In this document: piece by piece, positions 54,945-63,331 of the stretch | How the letters are laid out: each line of letters begins with the position of its first letter | Position numbering within the stretch: the first letter of the stretch is position 1 | Assembly (NCBI GenBank): GCA_963729365.1 | Contig: CAVSNQ010000018.1 | Coordinates: 1-64,000, forward strand | DNA length: 64,000 nucleotides | Reading direction: 5' to 3' | Origin: JASHPR01 sp963729365 | GTDB taxonomy: Bacteria; Actinomycetota; Actinomycetes; Streptosporangiales; Streptosporangiaceae | The notes under the pieces: model-generated | Databases searched by the model: none | What the model saw: the letters and a program-made list of their open reading frames with translations, nothing else | Told to the model about the DNA's origin: nothing | Made by a program: the position numbers and the translations under genes

Positions 54945-55895
54945 TCAAAATGGAAGCGCCAGGAAGGCGGCGGGGATGGCCACGGTCGCGACCGCGACCA
55001 CCGCGATCAGCGCGACCGCCGCGACCGGCAGCCGCGGGTCCGGCCGCAGCAGCCGGGAGACGCGCGCGGCCACCTGGCCGTCGGCCCCGCAGTCGGCGAC
55101 CGGCAGCGCGCCGTTCGGCGCGTGCACCCCGCCGGCCGCGCCCACCCGGATCAGGGCCGTGGCGAGCTCCCGCGCCGGACGGTGCCGGAGCGCCCGGTCA
55201 TCGGCCAGCATCTCCACGAGCAGCGCGACCGCCGCATGGGCCTCGCGGGCCACGGCGGACCAGCGGAATGCCCGCAGCAGCGCGGTAAACGGCAGCACCA
55301 CCAGGTCGTGCCGTTCCCGCAGATGGGCCCGCTCGTGGGCGAGGACCGCCGCGAGCTCGGCCTGGTCAAGCAGGTCGAGGGCGCCGGCGCTGATCACGAT
55401 CCTGGAACGAAGCCCGGGCACGCAGTAGGCGGTCGCCGCCGGGTGGTCGACCACCAGCGCCCCGGGAACCTTCGGGTCGCCGTGCGCGAGCAGGCTGAGC
55501 AGCATCCGCTGCCGCCGGCGGGCGCGGACCACGGCGGCGAAGGCCGCCACCAGAACCCAGCACAGCAGCAGCAACAGCACCACGCCCGCGGCCACGGCCA
55601 GCAGCCGGAGGCCGAGGATCCCGGCCAGCAGGCGGCGGGTTCCCGCTGCCGCATGCCCGTCCACCACCTCGGAGGCCAGCATGAACGCGCCTCCCGCCAC
55701 ACCCGAGCGCTCGTCAGCCGCCCCGAATCCGGCCAGCGCCCCGACGGCCGCCAGGCCCCAGCCCAGCCCCAGCGCCTGCCAGAGCACGATCGCCGCCGCC
55801 GGCGACCTGCGGGGCCAGCGCGCCGCGGCCAGCGCCGAGCCGGCCGGGATGCAGGCGGCCGTGAAGACGGCCAGGATGAGGGCCGCGGTCGTCAC
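54945..55895 (-). CDS. M56-family membrane metallopeptidase (BlaR1/MecR1-like)
   Basis: A 316-residue protein with four to five hydrophobic helices and the zincin motif LAHERAHLRERHD (about residue 187). It lacks the C-terminal penicillin-sensor domain of BlaR1. It is immediately downstream of a BlaI-type repressor (6 bases). Known: such pairs couple an envelope signal to repressor cleavage. No beta-lactamase gene is adjacent, so the regulated gene lies elsewhere. Confidence 0.87.
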   Translation of the reverse strand: MTTAALILAVFTAACIPAGSALAAARWPRRSPAAAIVLWQALGLGWGLAAVGALAGFGAADERSGVAGGAFMLASEVVDGHAAAGTRRLLAGILGLRLLAVAAGVVLLLLLCWVLVAAFAAVVRARRRQRMLLSLLAHGDPKVPGALVVDHPAATAYCVPGLRSRIVISAGALDLLDQAELAAVLAHERAHLRERHDLVVLPFTALLRAFRWSAVAREAHAAVALLVEMLADDRALRHRPARELATALIRVGAAGGVHAPNGALPVADCGADGQVAARVSRLLRPDPRLPVAAVALIAVVAVATVAIPAAFLALPF

Positions 55896-55901
55896 CCGAG
55901 G

Positions 55902-56282
55902 TCACTCCCCGGTGCCGTCACGGGCAGCGGGACGGCCCAGTGCCTCGAGGGCCCGGCGCAGCGCCGTGGCCTCGGTCTCGGACACGCTGCGGGCAAACCG
56001 GGCTAGGGCGGCCTGCCGGTCGCCGGTCTGCTCGAGCGCGCTCAGCATGAGCTCGGTCACGTACGCTTCCCTCGTCGCCGCCGCACGGTAACGCCAGGCG
56101 CGGCCATCCCGCTCGCGCCGGGCGAATCCCTTCTTGGCCAGCCGGTCCAGAACGGTCATCACCGTGGTGTGCGCGAGGTCACGCTCGGTGAGACCGCCGC
56201 TGACCTGCCGGACCGTGAGCGGATCCGGGCTTTCCCAGAGTACGTCCATGATCGCGCGTTCAAGCTCGCCAAGACGGTTCAC
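55902..56282 (-). CDS. BlaI/MecI-family transcriptional repressor
   Basis: A 126-residue winged-helix protein: LGELERAIMDVLWESPDPLTVRQVSGGL, then HTTVMTVLDRLAKKGFARRERDGRAWRYRA (DNA-binding wing), and a C-terminal dimerisation helix. It acts as a dimer that is inactivated by proteolysis through the partner M56 protease. Known: actinobacterial BlaI proteins can control ATP synthase and beta-lactamase genes. Confidence 0.92.
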   Translation of the reverse strand: MNRLGELERAIMDVLWESPDPLTVRQVSGGLTERDLAHTTVMTVLDRLAKKGFARRERDGRAWRYRAAATREAYVTELMLSALEQTGDRQAALARFARSVSETEATALRRALEALGRPAARDGTGE

Positions 56283-56818
56283 GTGGTTACTGTACCCAGC
56301 CGAATCCGCGCATAGTAGGGCTGGGACGCCCGTCTTCGCCGACCCGGCCGATGAAGTCCGCCGCCCCGGGAATGGCCATCGCAGGGGCGGTGGTCAAGCA
56401 GTAGGCAGGCCGGGTTCGCGACAAGTACGCGAGGGCGGCCCGCGCCGGGCCGGCCAAATCGAGTTGTTACTATCGAGCCGTCGAGGACGGGCACATCCTC
56501 CTTACCCCGCACCGCGGAAACCCCCCCCACCCGGTTGTAGGGCAACGGGGATACCCGCCCTCGGCCCATTGTTGTTGAGAACGAAAATCGTGCGCCGGCC
56601 CTTATGGTCATGAACCCATCTCGGGTCGTGTTTACATTTGGCGGGTGACGGTCAGAGCGCCCGTGGCATTCCGCTGCGCCCGCGCACGGTGACCCCGCAG
56701 CAGCCGCGAGCACTGGTGCAGCCCGGCCGCTGAGCCGCTGCTGCGGTCTGGCCGCCGGGAACCGGTGCGGGCGTCGGCGGCTACGCTGTGACCACGGCCT
56801 TCCCTAGCCGAGAGGACA
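56283..56818. other. Intergenic region between blaI-like and aminotransferase genes
   Basis: There are 536 bases with no supported gene; the longest frame (minus strand, 56,279-56,713) lacks coding features. It contains an eight-C run (about 56,521-56,528) and a moderately AT-richer stretch (56,565-56,640) that could hold a divergent promoter. No RNA structure was recognised. Confidence 0.45.
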
Positions 56819-57898
56819 ATGGTGTCCGCACAGTCTCCGCGATTCCGGCCGATCCTCGACCAGTTCGCACCCTACAAGCCGGGCCGGGCGCCGTCGGCCC
56901 CGGACGGCCGGGCCTTCAAGCTGTCATCGAACGAGTCGCCGTTCGGTCCGCTGCCCTCCGTGCTCAAGGTGATCGCTGAGGCCGCAGGCGGCGTCAACAG
57001 GTACCCAGACAACGGCGCGGTCGAGCTGACCGAGGCCATCGCGGCACATTTCCGGGTTCCGGCGTCACACGTGGCGGTCGGCTGCGGTTCGGTCGGCGTT
57101 ACCCAGCAGCTGCTCGAGGCCGTGGGTGAGCCGGGCGCGGAGGTCATCTACGCCTGGCGCTCGTTCGAGGCCTACCCGTACCTGTCGGATCTCGCGGGCG
57201 TGACGTCGGTGCGGGTGCCGCTGCGCGATGAGACCCACGACCTGGCCGCGATGGCGGAAGCGATCACCGGGCGGACGCGGCTGATCTTCGTATGCAACCC
57301 GAACAACCCGACCGGCACCGTGGTGCACCAGGCCGAGCTCGAGGAGTTCCTCGGGCGGGTTCCCGATGACTGCCTGGTCGTGCTGGACCAGGCCTATACC
57401 GAGTACGTCAGGGACGCGCGGGTCCCTGACGGTCTTGACCTCTACCGGGATCGGCCCAACCTGGCCGTGCTGCGGACGTTCTCCAAGGCTTACGGGCTGG
57501 CCGGGCTGCGGGTCGGCTTCCTGGTCGGACACGAGCCCGTGGCGGCCGCGGTCCGCAAGACCATGCTGACCTTCACGGTGAACGCGCTCGCGCAGGCCGC
57601 CGCGATCGCATCGCTCGAGGCTGAGCCGGAACTGCTCGAGCGGGTCGAGGCCGTGGTGAGCGAGCGGGACCGGGTCCGCGGCGAGCTGCTCAGCCAGGGC
57701 TGGACCGTGCCGCCGACCGAGGCGAACTTCGTCTGGCTGCGCCTTGGCGAGGACACTCAGGATTTCGCCGACGCCTGCGATCGCGGGGGCGTCAGCGTGC
57801 GGCCGTACGGCGCCGAGGGCGCGCGGGTGTCGATCGGCGATCGCGAGGGCAACAACGCGTTCCTCGCGCTCGCGAAGGCGCATCCGCGCCGTCACTGA
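56819..57898 (+). CDS. Histidinol-phosphate/aromatic aminotransferase family protein
   Basis: A 359-residue PLP-dependent class I/II aminotransferase: LSSNESPFGPLP (about residue 37), CNPNNPTG (about 160), LDQAYTEY, and the PLP lysine in TFSKAYGLAGLRVGF (about 223). It belongs to the HisC/Pat group. It is not next to other his genes, so an aromatic aminotransferase (Pat) or second HisC are both possible. ATG 56,819 follows GAGAGGA. Confidence 0.9.
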   Translation: MVSAQSPRFRPILDQFAPYKPGRAPSAPDGRAFKLSSNESPFGPLPSVLKVIAEAAGGVNRYPDNGAVELTEAIAAHFRVPASHVAVGCGSVGVTQQLLEAVGEPGAEVIYAWRSFEAYPYLSDLAGVTSVRVPLRDETHDLAAMAEAITGRTRLIFVCNPNNPTGTVVHQAELEEFLGRVPDDCLVVLDQAYTEYVRDARVPDGLDLYRDRPNLAVLRTFSKAYGLAGLRVGFLVGHEPVAAAVRKTMLTFTVNALAQAAAIASLEAEPELLERVEAVVSERDRVRGELLSQGWTVPPTEANFVWLRLGEDTQDFADACDRGGVSVRPYGAEGARVSIGDREGNNAFLALAKAHPRRH

Positions 57899-58078
57899 GG
57901 CCGAGCAGCCGGTCCGGCAGCGGGAACGCGTGCTCGACCTGGCCGGCGAGTTCGAACGGCCTGCCATGCGCCTCGCAAAGACGGCTACGACAATCCGGGC
58001 CACCGCGGCCAGCGCCGCGGCGTCACCGGTCCCATAGCCTGTGCGATGGCGGCACCCAACGCGGAGGACTAGGCAGCG

Positions 58079-59011
58079 GTGAAGGTTCATGTACTGCACG
58101 AGAACCCGGACTGGTTCGCGCCGATCGGCGCGGCGCTCGACGCGGCGGGCGTGCCGCACGAGCAGTGGCTGCTCGGGGACGGCCTGCTTGACCTGGATGA
58201 TCCGCCGCCCGCCGGGGTGTTCTGGTCGCGGCTGAGCGCCTCGTCGCACACCAGGGAACACCCGTACGCCAAGGACCACGCCCGCGGCGTCCTAGGCTGG
58301 CTGGAGGCCCGCGGACGGCGGGTCGTGAACGGACGTCGCGCGCTTGAGCTGGAAGTCAGCAAGGTGGCCCAGCTGACCGCGCTGCGGACCGCGGGGTTCG
58401 ACGTGCCGCGCACGCTGGCGGTGGCCGGGGCCGCCGACCTGCCGGCCGCGGCCGGGAAGCTGCCCGTCCCGTTCATCAGCAAGCACAACCAGGGCGGCAA
58501 GGGCCTGGGCGTGCGCCTGTTCTCCAGCCACCAGGAGTTCGGCGGCTACCTGGAGTCGCCCGAGTACCAGGCGCCGGTCGACGGGATCACCCTGCTCCAG
58601 GAGTACGTGCCGGCCGCGCAGCCGCTCATCACCAGGGTCGAGATCGTGGGCGGCGCGTTCGTATACGCGATCACCGCCGACACGGCGCGCGGCGGCTTCG
58701 AACTCTGCCCGGCCGACGCGTGCGCGGTAGACCCGGGTGCGGGCCCGGCCGGCCTGTTCGCGCTGCGTGACGGGTTTGATCACCCGATCGTCGGCCGGTA
58801 CCTGGACTTCGCCCGGCTGCATGGCGTGGAGATCGCCGGGTTCGAGTTCATCGAGACGGCCGACGGCCGTATGGTCACCTACGACGTGAACACCACCACC
58901 AACTACAACGCGGAGATCGAAGCCGCGGCGCCGCGGCCCGCGCTGCCTGAGCTGGCGGCCTTCCTCGGGCGGCTGCTCGCTGAGGAGTCAACAGGGAGGC
59001 GATCCGGCTGA
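58079..59011 (+). CDS. ATP-grasp ligase (RimK-like)
   Basis: A 310-residue protein with the ATP-grasp layout: a preATP domain (about 1-95), ATP-binding lid with FISKHNQGGKGLGVRLF (about 138-154), LLQEYVPA (about 175), and metal ligands in FEFIETADGRMVTYDVNTTTNYN (about 258-280). It resembles RimK/glutathione-synthase-like ligases that form amide bonds through acyl-phosphates. Its TGA overlaps the ATG of the monooxygenase gene (TGATG), so both are made together. Substrate unknown. Starts at GTG 58,079. Confidence 0.85.
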   Translation: MKVHVLHENPDWFAPIGAALDAAGVPHEQWLLGDGLLDLDDPPPAGVFWSRLSASSHTREHPYAKDHARGVLGWLEARGRRVVNGRRALELEVSKVAQLTALRTAGFDVPRTLAVAGAADLPAAAGKLPVPFISKHNQGGKGLGVRLFSSHQEFGGYLESPEYQAPVDGITLLQEYVPAAQPLITRVEIVGGAFVYAITADTARGGFELCPADACAVDPGAGPAGLFALRDGFDHPIVGRYLDFARLHGVEIAGFEFIETADGRMVTYDVNTTTNYNAEIEAAAPRPALPELAAFLGRLLAEESTGRRSG

Positions 59012-60042
59012 TGCGGTTCGGGTACTGGATGCCGGTCTTCGGCGGATGGCTGCGCAACGTCAGCGACGAGGGCATGACCATCAAGTGGCCCTACATCCGC
59101 GACCTGGCCGTAGCGAGCGAGCAGCATGGCTTCGAGGTGACCCTGATCGCCGAGCTGAACCTGAACGACATCAAGGGCCACCGCGCGCCATCGCTGGACT
59201 GCTGGGCGCTGGCGCCCGCGGTGGCCGCCGTCACCAGCCAGCTCGAGTTGATGCTGGCGGTCCGGCCCAATTATCACTCGCCGTCGCTGACGGCCAAGGC
59301 CCTGTCCACCCTGGACACGATCGCGCCGGGCCGGCTGTCGCTCAACGTGGTGTCGTCCTGGTGGAAGGACGAGGCGGCGCAATATGGCGCGCCGTTCGAC
59401 GTGCACGATGCCAGGTACGCGCGCACCGAGGAGTGGCTGGACGTCGTCTCCAGGCTGCTGCGCGAGGAGACCGTGACCCACCGGGGACCGCTCTACCAGC
59501 TTGAGGGGGCCGTGCTCGAGCCCAAGCCCGGCCGGGTCCCGCCGGTCTACATGGGCGGCGAGTCGCCGAGGGCGAAAGAGGTCATCGCGGCCCAGGCCGA
59601 CGCCTACGTGATGCACGGGGATGCGCCCGAGGTCATCGCCGGGAAGGTCGCGGACCTGAGCGCCCGGCGGGCCCGGGCCGGGCGCCCGCCGCTGGCGTTC
59701 GGCGTGTCCGGCTACGTGATCTGCCGTGACACAGAGGCGGAGGCCCAGGCCGAGCTGGACCGCATCCTCAATGTCCGGTCTTCGCCCGAGGCCTACGCCT
59801 CCTACCAGGACTTCGTGGAGGGCTCGCAACTCGAGTCGCGGGTTTCCCTGCAGGAGTACAGCGTGTCCAACCGGGGCCTGCGCAGCGGGCTCATCGGCAC
59901 CCCGGGCCAGATCATCGACCGCCTCCGCGCCTACGAGGAGGCCGGGGTCGGCCTGATGCTGCTGCAGTTCTCGCCGCAGCGCGAGGAGATGGCCCGCTTC
60001 GGCCGTGACGTGATCGGCCGCTACCCCGGCACGGCCTCCTAG
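59011..60042 (+). CDS. LLM-class flavin-dependent monooxygenase (SfnG-like)
   Basis: A 343-residue luciferase-like TIM barrel. FGYWMPVFGGWLRNVSDEGM, LIAELNLNDIKGHRAPSLDCW and LSLNVVSSWWKDEAAQYG match the FMNH2-dependent sulfone/sulfonate monooxygenase group (SfnG/SsuD). No flavin reductase, sulfonate transporter or ssu/sfn gene is adjacent, so reduced flavin must come from elsewhere. The tight coupling to the ATP-grasp ligase is uncommon for this family and suggests a different substrate. Confidence 0.87.
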   Translation: MRFGYWMPVFGGWLRNVSDEGMTIKWPYIRDLAVASEQHGFEVTLIAELNLNDIKGHRAPSLDCWALAPAVAAVTSQLELMLAVRPNYHSPSLTAKALSTLDTIAPGRLSLNVVSSWWKDEAAQYGAPFDVHDARYARTEEWLDVVSRLLREETVTHRGPLYQLEGAVLEPKPGRVPPVYMGGESPRAKEVIAAQADAYVMHGDAPEVIAGKVADLSARRARAGRPPLAFGVSGYVICRDTEAEAQAELDRILNVRSSPEAYASYQDFVEGSQLESRVSLQEYSVSNRGLRSGLIGTPGQIIDRLRAYEEAGVGLMLLQFSPQREEMARFGRDVIGRYPGTAS

Positions 60043-60083
60043 GGGGCTGGGGTTTCGCCACCTAGCGTCGGCCGGCGCACGGC

Positions 60084-61472
60084 TCAGCGGGCGGCGCGCT
60101 TTCCCGGCTCGTCGCGCCGGCGGTGCTCGAGCTGCTCCACGACCAGCCGGTAGTACTGCCGGGGGCGGCCGGGTTGCGGCGACCGGTTCGGCGGCAGCGG
60201 CCAGGCCAGGCCCTCCTCGACCAGGATGTGCAGCAGCCTCCTGGCCGTGCGCGGCGTGACGGCGAGCAGCTGCCCGGCGGTCTCGGCGTCCACGACGAGG
60301 TTGGCGTCGGTCGCCGACAGCTTCTCGCCCAGCCGGGCCAGCGTCTCCAGGCTCCGGGACCTGCGCGCCCCGGCCTCGGGCAGCCGCGGGGCCGGAACCG
60401 GCGCGTACCCCTCCCGGCCCGGCCCGAACCCGCGTATTCCGCCCCCGGCCTGGGCCCGGCCCAGGGACGCGCGGGCGTGCGCCTCGGCCTCCACGGCGGT
60501 CCGGCCCATGCCGATCCCGACCTCTATCGTGACGCCCAGATCGTTCCGGGCGCGGTCGGCAAAGGGCGGGGTCCGGAATCCCTCGGTCGCCCGGGCCAGG
60601 GAACCGCGGGTGGCGACGATCAGGAAGCCGTGGTCGCTCGTCGGGCTGACCGCCGCATGAATCCGCTGGGCCTCCTGGACCAGGAACCTGTGCACGGTCA
60701 GGCGCAGCTCCTCGCGCGACTGCCGCGGCGAGCCGCGCCGGCCGCTGTCCCGCAAGGCCGGCACCTCCACGAGGGCCAGCGCCAGCTGCGCATCCTCGAG
60801 CCTGCGGTAACCGCCGATCAGCGCGGCGGTGCGCAGCGCCACGCGGATGTCGCTGCCCGTCGGCCGCAGCGTGACGACCGGAACCCCGGCGGCGGACAGC
60901 CGTACCGCAACGGATTGCAGGCAGGTGAACGCGACGGACGTCTCGTTCCTGCGCCAGAGCCGCTCGTGGAAGGAGGTCACCACGGCCGCGCTGCCCGAGT
61001 CCTCGCGTACGTGTACGGCCGCCGGCGGCAAGCCGAGTTCGGCGAAGGCCTCCTCGATGTCGGCGCGGCTCAGCACGTCGACGCTGGACCGGGCGGGATC
61101 AATTCCCGTTTCCCGGCTGGCCTTGAGCAGCGCGGCGTAGAGCGCGCCGCCACCGAGCGGCACGAACGTCGCCGGGCCGGTGAGTACGCCCGCGGCGCGG
61201 GCATACTCGTAAGGAACCCGGCTGGCGAACAGGCAGACGTCGATCGCGGCGCCCAGCCTGACCACCTGGTCGGCGGCCTCCTGCTCGTCCCGGTACGCGG
61301 CGGCCACCAGCCGCCGGGGCGGCCCGGCCTCGGTGCCGGCGGCCGCGCCCGCGCCCGCCGCACTGGTCTTGGCCGCGGCCGTCGTGCCGGAAAGCATGAT
61401 CCTCTCCACCAGGTCGTGCGGTCCGACGATTCCGATCGTGAGCTCGCCCTGGGCGCGGCTAGACCCGTTCAC
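60084..61472 (-). CDS. Putative transcriptional regulator with C-terminal winged helix
   Basis: A 462-residue protein. Residues about 10-190 resemble a small-molecule or PurR/periplasmic-like alpha/beta domain (IGIVGPHDLVERIML, VFVPLGGGALYAALL). Residues about 290-380 resemble a nucleotidyl-cyclase/GGDEF-like fold with GVTIEVGIGMGRTAVEAEAHARASLGRA. The C-terminus (about 385-440: AGQLLAVTPRTARRLLHILVEEGLAW) is a winged HTH. Similar three-part proteins occur in actinobacteria and firmicutes without a firm role. It converges on the monooxygenase gene and may regulate it. I do not recognise a named family. Confidence 0.7.
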   Translation of the reverse strand: MNGSSRAQGELTIGIVGPHDLVERIMLSGTTAAAKTSAAGAGAAAGTEAGPPRRLVAAAYRDEQEAADQVVRLGAAIDVCLFASRVPYEYARAAGVLTGPATFVPLGGGALYAALLKASRETGIDPARSSVDVLSRADIEEAFAELGLPPAAVHVREDSGSAAVVTSFHERLWRRNETSVAFTCLQSVAVRLSAAGVPVVTLRPTGSDIRVALRTAALIGGYRRLEDAQLALALVEVPALRDSGRRGSPRQSREELRLTVHRFLVQEAQRIHAAVSPTSDHGFLIVATRGSLARATEGFRTPPFADRARNDLGVTIEVGIGMGRTAVEAEAHARASLGRAQAGGGIRGFGPGREGYAPVPAPRLPEAGARRSRSLETLARLGEKLSATDANLVVDAETAGQLLAVTPRTARRLLHILVEEGLAWPLPPNRSPQPGRPRQYYRLVVEQLEHRRRDEPGKRAAR

Positions 61473-61726
61473 GCCGGGCCGAATCTACTCGTCGCCAGCG
61501 CGGCGGCAGTGCCCGGCCAGGTTCCCCGTATTGCCTTATGCCTAAGGCCACGTAACACGTCCCATCTCCATCGGCCTTCCCGCGATGTGAGAATGCCTCT
61601 CCTATTTCGTAACCCATGGAGAGGATCGCTGGAAAGAGCCAATTATGGGTGGCTCGGCGGCCATGGCATGGATCCGATGCCGAAACTAACGAAAATGGCG
61701 TGCTCGCGGGGCCTGTGACCTGGGAG

Positions 61727-63016
61727 TCAATGCGCGTCGACGGCCGTCTCCACGTCGATGTCGGCACCCAGCGTCGTCAGCCGGGCCGCCACGGAAGCGT
61801 GGCCGCGGTCGATCTGGTAGCCGGGCGCGACCAGGGTCTCGCCGTCGGCGGCCAGCCCGGCCAGGATCAGCGCGATCCCGGAGCGCAGGTCGTGCGCGAC
61901 GACCTCCGCTCCCTTCAGCACGCTGGGCCCGTGGACAATGGCCGCGTTGTTGGCCACCTCCACCTTCGCGCCGAGCTTGTTGAGCTCGCCGGCCAGCGTG
62001 TAGCGCCCGTCGAAGATGGTTTCCCTGATGTAGCTGGTGCCGTCGGCCAGGGTGCTGAGCGCCATGATCGGCGACTGCAGGTCGGTCGCGAACCCCGGGA
62101 ACGGGCTGGTGATCACGTTGATCGGGCGCATCGTGCGCTCCCTGCGGACCTGCAGGATGGCTCCGTGGGTCGCGAACTCCACCCCCATCTGCTCCAGCTT
62201 CCAGCGCACGACGCCGAAATGATCCAGGGAGGCGCCCACCAGGCTCAGCTCCCCGCCGGTGATGGCGGCGGCCATGGCGAAGACCGCGGCGTCGATGCGG
62301 TCAGGCATGACCGTGTGCTCGACGGCGGTCAGCTTCTCGACCCCGTTGACCGTCACGAACCCGGTGCCGCCGCCGCTGATGTCGGCACCCATCTTGCTGA
62401 GGAACGAGATGACGTCGAGCACCTCGGGCTCCATCGCCGTGTTGTCGATCACGGTGGTGCCCGGAGCCAGCGCCGCCGCCATGATCAGGTTCTCGGTGCC
62501 GGTGTGCGACGGGGTGTCCAGGTACAGGTGCGCGCCCCGGAGCCGGTCGGCCTTGATCCGGATCGTGGCATCGTCCTCGTCCACCGTGGCGCCCAGCCGG
62601 GCAAAGCCGCGGTAATGAAAGTCAAGGTTGCGGCTGCCGAGATTGCACCCGCCGACGCCCTCGATGGTGGCCTCGCCCAGCCGGTGCAGCAGCGCGGGCA
62701 CGAACAGCACCGAGGCGCGGAAGCTGCGGGCGATGTCGGCGGGCAGCACCGGGCTGGTCAGCTCGGAAGCGTCGACGACCAGGGTCCGCTCTGCCTCGTG
62801 AAACTTGACGGTTGCCCCCAGCGCCTGCGCCAGTTCCACCGCCCGGCGCACGTCCTCGATCACCGGGACGTTCCTGAGCACCGTGCGCCCCTTGTCGGCC
62901 AGCAGCGAGGCCGCGATCATCTTGAGCGCTGCGTTCTTAGCACCCTGCACGAAGACTGTGCCCTGCAGCGGTTGACCGCCGCGCACGCGATAGCGGGTCT
63001 CAGGGCGTGTGGTCAT
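61727..63016 (-). CDS. murA: UDP-N-acetylglucosamine 1-carboxyvinyltransferase
   Basis: A 429-residue EPSP-synthase-fold enzyme: GGQPLQGTVFVQGAKNAALKMIAA (Lys/Asn of the active site, about residues 12-35), GVGGCNLGSRNLDFH with the catalytic Cys (fosfomycin target), and FPGFATDLQSPIMAL. It makes the first committed peptidoglycan precursor. ATG 63,016 (MTTRPETRYRVRGG) matches family starts; the frame is open to 63,163. Confidence 0.95.
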   Translation of the reverse strand: MTTRPETRYRVRGGQPLQGTVFVQGAKNAALKMIAASLLADKGRTVLRNVPVIEDVRRAVELAQALGATVKFHEAERTLVVDASELTSPVLPADIARSFRASVLFVPALLHRLGEATIEGVGGCNLGSRNLDFHYRGFARLGATVDEDDATIRIKADRLRGAHLYLDTPSHTGTENLIMAAALAPGTTVIDNTAMEPEVLDVISFLSKMGADISGGGTGFVTVNGVEKLTAVEHTVMPDRIDAAVFAMAAAITGGELSLVGASLDHFGVVRWKLEQMGVEFATHGAILQVRRERTMRPINVITSPFPGFATDLQSPIMALSTLADGTSYIRETIFDGRYTLAGELNKLGAKVEVANNAAIVHGPSVLKGAEVVAHDLRSGIALILAGLAADGETLVAPGYQIDRGHASVAARLTTLGADIDVETAVDAH

Positions 63017-63331
63017 AGTGCTGGTGCTCCCGTCCGTCGAGTGCGCGGCATCACTATCCCGGCTATCCGGGCCCGCCGACTGCACGGCCGTGGCCTCTGG
63101 CCAATCAGACGGCAGGCCGCCTGATAGCAGGCAGCCTGATTCAGGTGTCGTCCAGTATTCCACCGCTCCCGAGCCCCCCAGACCATGACGGCGATGTTGC
63201 GTAGAGTATCTGACTAGTAACTACCCGCTATGAGCCGGGTGTTGCGATGAGTTTTTCGACCGGGCGTTCCGGTACGGTATGACCGGAGTTCCGGGGGACC
63301 TTATGGGCGCGGATTGCGTGGCGCGCCATTC
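63017..63331. other. Intergenic region between purC and murA
   Basis: There are 315 bases with no supported gene. It should carry the murA promoter (minus strand). The stretch 63,190-63,290 is less GC-rich (AGTATCTGACTAGTAACTA and TGAGTTTTTCG) and is the best promoter candidate. No terminator hairpin for purC stands out. Confidence 0.45.

Noticed and set aside
56565..56590. Zur/Fur-like box (GAGAACGAAAATCG)
   Set aside because: Only one half resembles the known consensus and dyad symmetry is poor; no metal-uptake gene is adjacent.
56279..56713. 144-residue minus-strand frame upstream of the BlaI gene
   Set aside because: No start signal, skewed composition, and it covers the expected promoter region.
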